The position numbers and the translations under genes were made by a program. From an uncultured Francisella sp. (GTDB lineage Bacteria > Pseudomonadota > Gammaproteobacteria > Burkholderiales > Neisseriaceae): 64,000 bases of DNA. Under the pieces are notes generated by a model, which did not search any database, was not told where the DNA came from, and saw only the letters and a program-made list of their open reading frames with translations. This document shows, one piece after another, positions 46,626 through 54,255 of the stretch. Positions within the stretch are counted from its first letter, which is position 1. Every line of letters starts with the position of its first letter. The stretch lies in NCBI GenBank assembly GCA_943913655.1, contig CALTZA010000004.1, positions 72,194 to 136,193 on the forward strand. Reading direction: 5' to 3'.

Positions 46626-48464
46626 TTATAATGTGCTGATATGTTCGCCAGATAATGCTTCCTTGATTGCTTGATCCATACGTCGAGCAGCAAAATCTTC
46701 TGTGGCATCATTCAACTTTCTAAGAGTTGTACGGATAAGATCACTATCCTGTGTTTGACAGCTGTTTTCTAGGGCAGCTATCGCCTGCAAAATACTATCC
46801 ATTTCCTTAGAACTTAGCAAGTGCGCATCTTTTTCTAGAGCAGAATTGATTGCAGATAATATTCTTTGCGCTTCGGTTAAAATCTCTTTTAGTACTCTTT
46901 GTTTCGCATCTTCCTTAGCATGCTGATAAGAGTTTTTGAGTATCGCTGTAATGGTTTTTTCATCCAAACCATAAGAAGGCTGTACAGTAATTTTTTGTGT
47001 GATACCTGTATTTTTCTCTTGTGCGAAAACGTTGAGTAATCCATTGGCATCGATTTGGAAAGTCACGATGATACGTGCTTGCCCTGCGCCCATTGCAGGG
47101 ATTTGGTGCAAAGTAAATTTAGCAAGACTGCGGTTATCAGCAACTAATTCACGCTCTCCTTGCACCACGTGAATTATCATGGCAGTTTGACCATCTTTAA
47201 AAGTAGTAAATTCCTGTGTTTTAGAAATAGGGATGGTGCTATTACGGGGGATAATTTTTTCCATTAAGCCGCCATAGGTCTCAATTCCCAAAGAAAGAGG
47301 GGTCACATCAAGCAGCAACCAATCCTCATTAGACTGAGCTTTGCTTAAAAGTTCTGCTTGTTTGGCAGCACCAACAGCCACAACTGTTTCAGGATCAAGA
47401 TCAGTGAGGAGTTTTTTAGGAAACAACTGTTTTAAGGTGTTTCTCACGTGAAGCATGCGACTTGCCCCTCCTACCAAAATAACACCATCAATTTCCTGAG
47501 TAGATAAGTCACAATCTCTTAAAACTTGCTGCACAGAATTCATGCTCTGTTCAACCAAATGAGCAGTACCTTTAAAAAAATCTGCGCGAGATAGTGATAT
47601 TTTTTTACCAAATATGCTCACTGTGGTCTGATTTTTTTTACTTAAACTTTCCTTGGCCTTTCTAGCTGCTATTTTAAGCGTTTGCATTTTTTCTATCTTA
47701 AGCGAAGAAAAATCATATTTTTTTAACCACAGCGAGACAATGCTATCGTCAAAATCATCTCCCCCTAATTGAGTGTTACCGCCAGTTGCCAGTACTTTAA
47801 ATAGACCTTTGGTAAGCTTTAATACAGAGACATCAAAAGTTCCGCCGCCTAAATCATAGACAAGAAAATGACCAAGTGAATGGTGTTGTAAACCATAAGC
47901 AATTGCCGCAGCGGTGGGTTCATTGAGTAAACGAAGTAGGTCGATACCAGCTAATCTAGCGGCATCTTTGGTGGCTTGCCGCTGTGCTTCATTAAAATAG
48001 GCAGGGACGGTAATGACAGCTGAGCCAATATTTGTTTGACCCAATGTTTGTTGCGCGCGCTTGAGTAATGCTTGGAGAATATCGCAAGAAACCTCAACAG
48101 GGGTTTTGTTGCCTTGTTTGGTCTGATACTCAATAATATGTGCATGATTGGTAAAGCGGTAAGGAAACTTGCTCTGATCAATTTCAAAAGACGCTTTGCC
48201 CATCATCCGTTTTGTCGAACTAATAGTATTGCCAGGATCGCTAATGCGATGTTGCAAGGCTTTTTTTCCCACTAATATTTCATTTTCACCATAATAGACT
48301 ACAGAGGGTAGGTATGAGCAGCCTTCTTCATCCGTCAGACATTTTACTGTACCATTGTGTGAGATGGCGATTAGGCTATTAGTTGTCCCTAAATCAATTC
48401 CTAAGGAGAACTGGCCAGTTTTATCAAGCTTGGACTGTGGTTCGGCAATTTGTGTAATAGGCAT
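46626..48464 (-). CDS. hscA: HscA, Hsp70-type chaperone for Fe-S assembly
   Basis: ATP-driven chaperone that acts with HscB to release clusters from IscU. The 612-residue protein has the Hsp70 nucleotide-binding signatures GIDLGTTNSLIA and DLGGGTFDVSVLKL, IILVGGASRM-type sequence (here VILVGGASRMLHVR), and LLDVTPLSLGIETYGG. The substrate-binding domain and a C-terminal helical lid follow. Length and the HscA-specific spacing distinguish it from DnaK (about 640). Directly after hscB in the isc operon; fdx is not downstream. Confidence 0.95.
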   Translation of the reverse strand: MPITQIAEPQSKLDKTGQFSLGIDLGTTNSLIAISHNGTVKCLTDEEGCSYLPSVVYYGENEILVGKKALQHRISDPGNTISSTKRMMGKASFEIDQSKFPYRFTNHAHIIEYQTKQGNKTPVEVSCDILQALLKRAQQTLGQTNIGSAVITVPAYFNEAQRQATKDAARLAGIDLLRLLNEPTAAAIAYGLQHHSLGHFLVYDLGGGTFDVSVLKLTKGLFKVLATGGNTQLGGDDFDDSIVSLWLKKYDFSSLKIEKMQTLKIAARKAKESLSKKNQTTVSIFGKKISLSRADFFKGTAHLVEQSMNSVQQVLRDCDLSTQEIDGVILVGGASRMLHVRNTLKQLFPKKLLTDLDPETVVAVGAAKQAELLSKAQSNEDWLLLDVTPLSLGIETYGGLMEKIIPRNSTIPISKTQEFTTFKDGQTAMIIHVVQGERELVADNRSLAKFTLHQIPAMGAGQARIIVTFQIDANGLLNVFAQEKNTGITQKITVQPSYGLDEKTITAILKNSYQHAKEDAKQRVLKEILTEAQRILSAINSALEKDAHLLSSKEMDSILQAIAALENSCQTQDSDLIRTTLRKLNDATEDFAARRMDQAIKEALSGEHISTL

Positions 48465-48485
48465 AGATCAATGTCAATAGAAATA

Positions 48486-48977
48486 TTAAGAAGACAGTTT
48501 TTGTTTGCGGTACAAAGCTTCCTGCAGCAATTTTATAAAATATTTGGCTTTATGAATTGCTTCGATGGCTACTGGCCAATTTTCTTTGGCCATAGCACAA
48601 CGTAAAATATCCTTATTTTTATCATCCATAGTACGTAAAGATAGTATAAAGTCTGTTATTTCTTGCGCATTTTGACAGTTGTCTAAATGTTCTCTTAACT
48701 CAAATTGTTGTGTTAATAAGGCCGGGCTATGCAAGGTATTTTGTGGATTATAGGGCACATGATGTAGGGAAAGTAAATATTCTGCTCGTTTGATAGGGTC
48801 TTTTAAGATTTGATATGCATCATTTAATTGCATAAATAGCTTTGAAGACTGCATGTGATGAAAGCTAGCTTGATCAGGGTGATAGATAGAGGCAATTTTT
48901 TCAAAATGCTGTTCTAAGACATCTAGGGAAATATCATAATTTTCCGGCAACTTAAGTAATTTAAAATAATTAAGCAT
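48486..48977 (-). CDS. hscB: HscB, J-domain co-chaperone for Fe-S assembly
   Basis: J-protein that brings IscU to HscA and stimulates its ATPase. The 163-residue protein starts MLNYFKLLKLPENYDI, with a J-domain containing the essential HPD in IYHPDQASFH, LNDAYQILKDPIKRAEYLL, then a C-terminal helical IscU-binding domain. I start at 48977, six bases after the iscA stop; a longer frame adds twelve residues inside iscA. Order iscA-hscB-hscA is standard. Confidence 0.93.
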   Translation of the reverse strand: MLNYFKLLKLPENYDISLDVLEQHFEKIASIYHPDQASFHHMQSSKLFMQLNDAYQILKDPIKRAEYLLSLHHVPYNPQNTLHSPALLTQQFELREHLDNCQNAQEITDFILSLRTMDDKNKDILRCAMAKENWPVAIEAIHKAKYFIKLLQEALYRKQKLSS

Positions 48978-48982
48978 AAATT

Positions 48983-49309
48983 TTAGACGTAAAAACTTTC
49001 GCCGCAACCACAATCACCCTTACTATTAGGGTTATTAAAAACAAAACTTTTCTGTAAGCCATTGTGCTTATAGTCAAGTTGCACACCATCTAAATACACC
49101 AAACTTTTTGGATCAACAAAAATATGCACACCTTCACTTTGAAAGATTTGATCATCTTCTTCTGGCTCGTCAACATATTCTAAGGTATAGGCAAGACCTG
49201 AACAACCGCTAGTACGAACACCAATACGAATTCCCACACCCTTTCCGCGATTTAATAGGCATTTTTTAACATGTTCTGCTGCTGCAGACGAAAGAATAAT
49301 CATTGTCAT
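48983..49309 (-). CDS. iscA: Iron-sulfur carrier protein IscA
   Basis: A-type Fe-S carrier that accepts clusters from IscU and passes them on. The 108-residue protein has the three conserved Cys in RTSGCSGLAYTLEY and KGDCGCGESF, VFVDPKSLVYLDGVQLDY-type sequence (here HIFVDPKSLVYLDGVQLDY) and FNNPNSKGDCG. Its start overlaps the iscU stop as TAATG, so they are coupled. It is distinct from ErpA at 26207. Confidence 0.95.
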   Translation of the reverse strand: MTMIILSSAAAEHVKKCLLNRGKGVGIRIGVRTSGCSGLAYTLEYVDEPEEDDQIFQSEGVHIFVDPKSLVYLDGVQLDYKHNGLQKSFVFNNPNSKGDCGCGESFYV

Positions 49310-49695
49310 TACCTTTGTTTATTTTTATTTCTATAATCTTCAACAGCTGCTTTAATGGCATCTTCTGCCAGCACGGAGCAATGAATTTTTACAGGGGGTA
49401 AAGCGAGTTCTTCAGCAATGGCACTATTTTTGATAGTGAGCGCATCTTGCACACTTTTTCCTTTGACCCATTCTGTAACCAGAGAGGAAGAAGCAATGGC
49501 AGAGCCACAACCATAAGTTTTGAACTTAGCGTCTTCAATGATTCCTTGCTCATTAACTTTGATTTGTAATTTCATCACATCCCCACACGCAGGAGCACCT
49601 ACCAATCCGGTTCCTACTTGTCGATCATTTTTGTCCAGAGAACCAACATTGCGCGGGTTTTCATAATGGTCTATTACTTTGTTACTATAAGCCAT
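49309..49695 (-). CDS. iscU: Iron-sulfur scaffold protein IscU
   Basis: Scaffold on which [2Fe-2S] clusters are built. The 128-residue protein has the three ligand cysteines in GAPACGDVMKLQ, YGCGSAIASSS and HCSVLAEDAI, the assembly Asp after the first Cys, and the HscA-recognition motif LPPVK immediately before HCS. It begins MAYSNKVIDHYENPRNVG as in most IscU proteins. It lies between iscS and iscA. Confidence 0.97.
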   Translation of the reverse strand: MAYSNKVIDHYENPRNVGSLDKNDRQVGTGLVGAPACGDVMKLQIKVNEQGIIEDAKFKTYGCGSAIASSSLVTEWVKGKSVQDALTIKNSAIAEELALPPVKIHCSVLAEDAIKAAVEDYRNKNKQR

Positions 49696-49713
49696 GGTTT
49701 TTACTCCCTAGTA

Positions 49714-50931
49714 TTATTGAAGATCTGTCCAAGTATAATTTTTTAAATCAATGCCTTCTACATACATCTCCCACAGAGGAGATAATTCTCTTAACTTGAT
49801 GACTTTTTCTTTAAGTAAGTGTGCCGCATAAGTAATTTCTTCTTCTGAGTTAAAGCGACCAGTACTAATGCGTAAAGAACTGTGTGCCAATTCATCATTG
49901 CGACCTAGAGCACGTAATACATAAGAAGGCTCTAAAGTAGCAGAAGTACAGGCTGACCCGCTGGATACTGCTAACTCTTTGACTGCCATCATCAAACTTT
50001 CTCCTTCCACAAAATTGAAGCTGACATTAATATTTTGCGCAATGCGTTGTTCTAAATCACCATTAATATACACTTCGGGTAAATCTTTTAATCCAGCAAG
50101 AAATATCTCTCTAAGATGTAGAGCTTTGACGTTATCTGCTTGCATTTCTTTTTGAGCAATAGCATATGCTTCTCCCATTCCCACAATTTGATGTGTTGCA
50201 AGTGTCCCACTACGCATACCCCGCTCATGTCCGCCACCTTGTATCTGAGCAGCGATTCTTGCGCGAGGTTTGCGTCTGACATAAAGTGCGCCAATTCCTT
50301 TTGGACCATAAATTTTATGAGCATTCATGCTCATCAAATGAATATTATGTTGTCGCATATCTATTGGAATTTTGCCGCAAGCTTGAGTGGCATCCACGTG
50401 AAAAACTAGTTGATGTTCACGGCATAATTCACCAATTTTTTGAATTGGTTGAATTACGCCAATCTCATTATTGACCCACATTACAGAAACTAAAATAGTA
50501 TCTTGGCGAATAGTTTTTTCCAGTACATCTAAAGAAATTAATCCATTTTCTTCTACATCTAAATAGCTGACTTCATAACCTTGACGCTCTAACTCACGCA
50601 TGGTGTCTAATACTGCTTTATGCTCTGTTTTGACCGTAATTAGATGTTTGCCCCTGTTGCTATAAAATTGTGCTGTTCCTTTAATCGCTAAGTTATCAGA
50701 TTCTGTGGCTCCAGAAGTAAAAATAATTTCTTTAATATCAGCATTGATTAAAGAAGCGATTTGTTCACGTGCTTTTTTAACGGCTTTTTCCGCCTGCCAA
50801 CCAAATGTATGACTACTACTGGCCGGATTACCATAAATATCACTTAGATAAGGGATCATTTTATCTCGCACTCGTGGATCCACACGAGTGGTGGCTGCAT
50901 TATCTAAGTAGATGGGTAGTTTCATGCTCAT
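49714..50931 (-). CDS. iscS: Cysteine desulfurase IscS
   Basis: PLP enzyme taking sulfur from cysteine for Fe-S clusters and tRNA thiolation. The 405-residue protein has YLDNAATTRVDPRV, TSGATESDNLAIKG and VDATQACGKIPID. The PLP-Lys is in SMNAHKIYGPKGIGAL and the catalytic Cys loop is SSGSACTSATLEPSYVL. The end is typical (SPLWEMYVEGIDLKNYTW). The start overlaps the iscR end by 32 bases (26 if the ATG two codons on is used). Confidence 0.97.
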   Translation of the reverse strand: MSMKLPIYLDNAATTRVDPRVRDKMIPYLSDIYGNPASSSHTFGWQAEKAVKKAREQIASLINADIKEIIFTSGATESDNLAIKGTAQFYSNRGKHLITVKTEHKAVLDTMRELERQGYEVSYLDVEENGLISLDVLEKTIRQDTILVSVMWVNNEIGVIQPIQKIGELCREHQLVFHVDATQACGKIPIDMRQHNIHLMSMNAHKIYGPKGIGALYVRRKPRARIAAQIQGGGHERGMRSGTLATHQIVGMGEAYAIAQKEMQADNVKALHLREIFLAGLKDLPEVYINGDLEQRIAQNINVSFNFVEGESLMMAVKELAVSSGSACTSATLEPSYVLRALGRNDELAHSSLRISTGRFNSEEEITYAAHLLKEKVIKLRELSPLWEMYVEGIDLKNYTWTDLQ

Positions 50932-51376
50932 GATGAGTGTGATTAATGGGTATTTTTTTAGTTAATATTTTTTGTGCGGAGAAATTAGCTGCATCATAAA
51001 GAGAGGTACCATAAAAGAAATCATCCAACATCTTTTCTAAACCATACCAAAAGTGATGGCTAAGACATATATGTCCTTTGTGACAAGTACCATTACCTTT
51101 ACAGGTAGTTACCTGCCAGTCATCTTCAACAGTGATGATTACTTCGGCGATTTTAATTTCTCTAGGGTTTCGACTAAACACATAACCGCCCCCGGGGCCA
51201 CGTACGCTTTTGACTAGCCCAGCTTTACGCATTTTCCCAAAAATTTGCTCCAGATAATGAATGCTTACCCCTTGTCTTTCATGGATTGCGGCCAAAGTGA
51301 CAGGCCGATCATTAGAGTAAAGACAAAGATCAAAAAGAGCAATCACAGCATTTTTCCCGCGTGTCGTTAATCTCAT
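50900..51376 (-). CDS. iscR: Fe-S cluster-sensing transcriptional regulator IscR
   Basis: Rrf2-family regulator that binds a [2Fe-2S] cluster and represses its own operon when clusters are plentiful. The 158-residue protein begins MRLTTRGKNAVIALFDL, with a winged helix (VTLAAIHERQGVSIHYLEQIF, RKAGLVKSVRGPGGGY). The three cluster-ligand cysteines are in CKGNGTCHKGHIC (C-x5-C-x5-C), followed by the conserved His. A near-consensus type 1 operator lies upstream, which supports autoregulation. The last codons overlap iscS. Confidence 0.96.
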   Translation of the reverse strand: MRLTTRGKNAVIALFDLCLYSNDRPVTLAAIHERQGVSIHYLEQIFGKMRKAGLVKSVRGPGGGYVFSRNPREIKIAEVIITVEDDWQVTTCKGNGTCHKGHICLSHHFWYGLEKMLDDFFYGTSLYDAANFSAQKILTKKIPINHTHHEHETTHLLR

Positions 51377-51411
51377 GATTTTTTTTAGATTTAATTAACC
51401 GCTATTACTGT

Positions 51412-51440
51412 AGTCTACAATAGTTGACTAAGTTAGTCAA
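51412..51440 (-). promoter_or_regulatory. isc operon promoter
   Basis: On the minus strand TTGACT (51435-51440) and TAGACT (51412-51417) are separated by exactly 17 bases, about 36 bases before the iscR ATG. The -35 hexamer is inside the IscR operator, as expected for direct repression. Confidence 0.72.
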
Positions 51441-51445
51441 CTATT
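51419..51445. promoter_or_regulatory. IscR type 1 operator
   Basis: A perfect 27-base palindrome with 13-base arms (AATAGTTGACTAA) around a single central base. Against the type 1 IscR consensus (ATA-SYY-GACT-RWWWY-AGTC-RRS-TAT) I find only one mismatch, at the centre. It covers the -35 region of the isc promoter. Confidence 0.85.
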
Positions 51446-51516
51446 TGGTTTTACTTTACTGTTATTAGGAGAATGCTGGGATAGTGTTCGCATAAGTTAC
51501 TCAATAACTGGATATT

Positions 51517-52293
51517 TTAAGCTTGTCCATATTTGGGAGAAATAGTTAGAATTTCGTAGCCTGTTTCAGTGACTAAAACTTCATGCTCCCATTGTGCCGA
51601 TAGAGAGCGATCCTTAGTCACTACTGTCCAACCATCGTTTAAAATGCGTAAATGGCGCTTACCTTGGTTAATCATCGGTTCAACGGTAAAAATCATTCCT
51701 GGTAACAAGATTGGTCCAGTATCCCTTTGACCATAATGAAGTACTTGGGGAGGTTCATGGAATTGGCGGCCTACACCATGTCCGCAAAACTCTCGCACCA
51801 CTGAGTAACCATTTTGTTGCGCGTGTTGTTGGATTACGTAGCCGATATTGCCCAGATGTACCCCAGCCCTAACTTGGGTAATGCCTAACATCATACATTC
51901 ATGAGTGACATTAATCAGGCGCTGTGCCGCAGGGGATACTTCACCCACTGTAAACATGCGGCTGGTATCACCATGAAAACCGTCTTTGATGACAGTTACA
52001 TCGATGTTGATGATGTCGCCTTTTTTTAAGAGTTTGTCGTTGGGTATGCCATGGCAAATCACATGATTAACTGAAGTACAAATTGATTTGGGGAAAGGAG
52101 GCTGACCATAATTAAGAGGCGCTGGAATGGTACCTTGTATATCCAATTGATAGCGGTGACATAAGTCATTGAGTTCATTGGTGGTCACGCCTGGTTTAAT
52201 AAAAGGCTCAATATAATCAAGTAGTTGTGCAGCAAGACGACCTGCTAAACGCATTTTTTCAATTTCTTCGCTATTTTTAATGGGAATTGTCAT
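51517..52293 (-). CDS. map: Methionine aminopeptidase type I
   Basis: Removes the initiator methionine from nascent proteins. The 258-residue protein has the metal-binding His/Asp set: ICHGIPNDKLLKKGDIINIDVTV-type region (Asp in NIDV and HGDTSRMF), GHGVGRQFHEPPQVLHYG (His) and FTVEPMIN (Glu), with a final Glu in WEHEVLVT. It overlaps trpC upstream by four bases on the same strand. Usually map is near rpsB; here it is next to a dying trpC. Confidence 0.96.
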   Translation of the reverse strand: MTIPIKNSEEIEKMRLAGRLAAQLLDYIEPFIKPGVTTNELNDLCHRYQLDIQGTIPAPLNYGQPPFPKSICTSVNHVICHGIPNDKLLKKGDIINIDVTVIKDGFHGDTSRMFTVGEVSPAAQRLINVTHECMMLGITQVRAGVHLGNIGYVIQQHAQQNGYSVVREFCGHGVGRQFHEPPQVLHYGQRDTGPILLPGMIFTVEPMINQGKRHLRILNDGWTVVTKDRSLSAQWEHEVLVTETGYEILTISPKYGQA

Positions 52294-53078
52294 TGTTGAT
52301 CTCGATTAATTTTTTTAAGCTTTCTTCTATTATCTTTTCGCTGCATTAAATATTGGCCGATCAAAAAAATATAAATCCCCTTTTTTGTCACTAGGCGAAT
52401 ATCTTTAGAAGAGCGAACGCCACTTTCACAGACAATGAATTTATGTTCAGGAAGTTCTTTTTTTAATTGGATGCGGCGACTAATATCGGTTGTAAAGTAT
52501 TGTAAGTTAAGGTTATTAATACCAATGATAGGAGAGCGACACTTTTCTATTTTTTTAATATCCTCTTGATGGTTAATTTCTATTAATACGTCCAAGCCAA
52601 GGTCATGAGCTTGCTCTTCAAATTCTTGTAATTGTGCTGCAAAGACATTAGCAAGCAGTAAAATAGCATCAGCATATGTAAGTTTTCTTTCAAAAACTTG
52701 ATAATCATCAATGATAAAATCTTTGCGTAGCAAGGGTAAGGAACGAAATGCTTGCACTTTCTTAAGATAAGTTAACCTTCCCCCAAAATATTTTTCGTCA
52801 ATCAAAATAGATAAGCAGCACGCACCACCTTGAATATAGCTTTGTACATTATTTAAAAGATTAAAATCCTCTCTAATCGAATCATGAGAGGAACTTTTCT
52901 GTTTGATCTTAGCAATAATGGCAACTTGCTTTTTCTGTGCCCTATTAACAAGAGTTTCTGTAAATGAACTAGCAGAGGACCTAGGTTTGCTCAGGTGTGC
53001 TTTAATTGCTGCAAGAGATTGTCGATTTTTTACTTGCTTTATTTCTTCGCGTTTATGTTCAATAACTCTTTTTAGCAT
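52290..53078 (-). CDS. trpC: Indole-3-glycerol-phosphate synthase, catalytic residues lost
   Basis: Homologue of the fourth tryptophan-pathway enzyme, 262 residues, still an open frame. It keeps LLRKDFIIDDYQV (catalytic Lys), the VLIEIN strand and CESGVRSS. Two key positions are changed. The substrate loop AEIKRASPSKG reads AKIKQKSSSHD, so the catalytic Glu is Lys. The INNRDL motif reads INNLNL, so the phosphate/indole-side Arg is Leu. Both need one base change (GAG to AAG, CGT to CTT). With trpE dead, it is probably an inactive relic. Start ATG 53078 has AAGG six bases upstream; a GTG lies two codons earlier. Confidence 0.85.
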   Translation of the reverse strand: MLKRVIEHKREEIKQVKNRQSLAAIKAHLSKPRSSASSFTETLVNRAQKKQVAIIAKIKQKSSSHDSIREDFNLLNNVQSYIQGGACCLSILIDEKYFGGRLTYLKKVQAFRSLPLLRKDFIIDDYQVFERKLTYADAILLLANVFAAQLQEFEEQAHDLGLDVLIEINHQEDIKKIEKCRSPIIGINNLNLQYFTTDISRRIQLKKELPEHKFIVCESGVRSSKDIRLVTKKGIYIFLIGQYLMQRKDNRRKLKKINRDQQ

Positions 53079-53259
53079 ACTCACCTTGCCATTTCCTTGG
53101 TAATCGCTATATTTTCCAGATTGTACCCGTAAGTGTCAGCAGTAACAATAATTATTAATTTAATAGTAACAAACTCTGGAACTTAATTAAGAGAAATGAT
53201 TTAAACAAAGTTAAATAATAATATTTAGATTGGTATGGATACAAAGGAAGAAAATTTTC

Positions 53260-54160
53260 ATGAGAACAATTGTTTTATTACTGTTTGGATTGGTGAGCTT
53301 GGGTATGTATGTCGAGCAAAAACCAAGTAATAGAACTCAAATAATAAGTAAAAGCACAGACAGTCAGCACATCAAGTCAATTCAACTGACCAGTGAATGA
53401 CAGGAGAAATTATTTTTAATGGCTCAATTAAGGGCTATGCATGAATTTGCTCCACTGGTTGCACGATTAAAAGGATCGGAGATCGCCCCGAACAAAGAAA
53501 AGCACTGTTTACTAAGATACGTTCTGCTAGTCAGCGTTTGAAATTGTACTTTCTAAAGATTAATAAGGAAAAGATGATGACTTACAGGATTATTTTGATT
53601 GTCAAGCATCTCTAGTTTAATCTTGAAGAGAAGATTGAAAAAAAGTTAAATTGTCTAGTTTTGCAATTGATTCTGGTTACAAGAGCTACAAGATGTACAC
53701 CAGATCAATCACTTGTTGATCGGTCTTGATAGATTACAAGATAAAAAAATTACCATAGATAAAAAACATACCCAGGGACTTGCGCCAGGAGATTTGAGAG
53801 ATTTTTATTATCTTAAGCAAAGAAAGGCAGAAGAACTATCGCGATTAGATCAACAACAGTCTAATCAGAAACTTACAATAGCTAGCGAAGCCGAACTAGA
53901 ATAGGCGATAATCGAATTTAGATCCATTACCAATAAGAAATATTTCTCTTTTAGCTCATAAAAACAAGTACCGACAATGGTTGAAAAAAAAATTGCTTTT
54001 GATTCAATCTTTTCTGCATCATTCATCCACTCGACGATTAAATAGACACAGTAAGATCTTGAAGAAGCAAATCAATGTGCAAGATCAACTTGTCAAAAAA
54101 AAGTGGTTTGGGATGAATCAATTATCAAAAGTGGAAGCAGTAAAGAAAAGCTCTCAGTAA
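53260..54160 (+). pseudogene. Exported protein gene, decayed, family unknown
   Basis: An ATG at 53260 with a good ribosome binding site (AAGGAAG) opens MRTIVLLLFGLVSLGMYVEQ, a signal-peptide-like start, but TGA stops it at 53398. The same frame continues QEKLFLMAQLRAMHEFAPLVARLKG, then shifts to PEQRKALFTKIRSASQRLKLYF and later to a Lys/Gln-rich piece (INHLLIGLDRLQDKK, DLRDFYYLKQRKAEELSR, 53700-53900). The last part, to about 54160, reads LLAHKNKYRQWLKKKLL in another frame. The pieces suggest a helical, basic exported protein. I do not recognise its family. Confidence 0.5.
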
Positions 54161-54255
54161 TGATCTTGTTTAACTTAAAAGCTGCTTCAGAGTAGAATGT
54201 GCCACTTTGAACCACCTTGAAACATTCATCTCAATTTAAAGGGAATGAACAAAAA

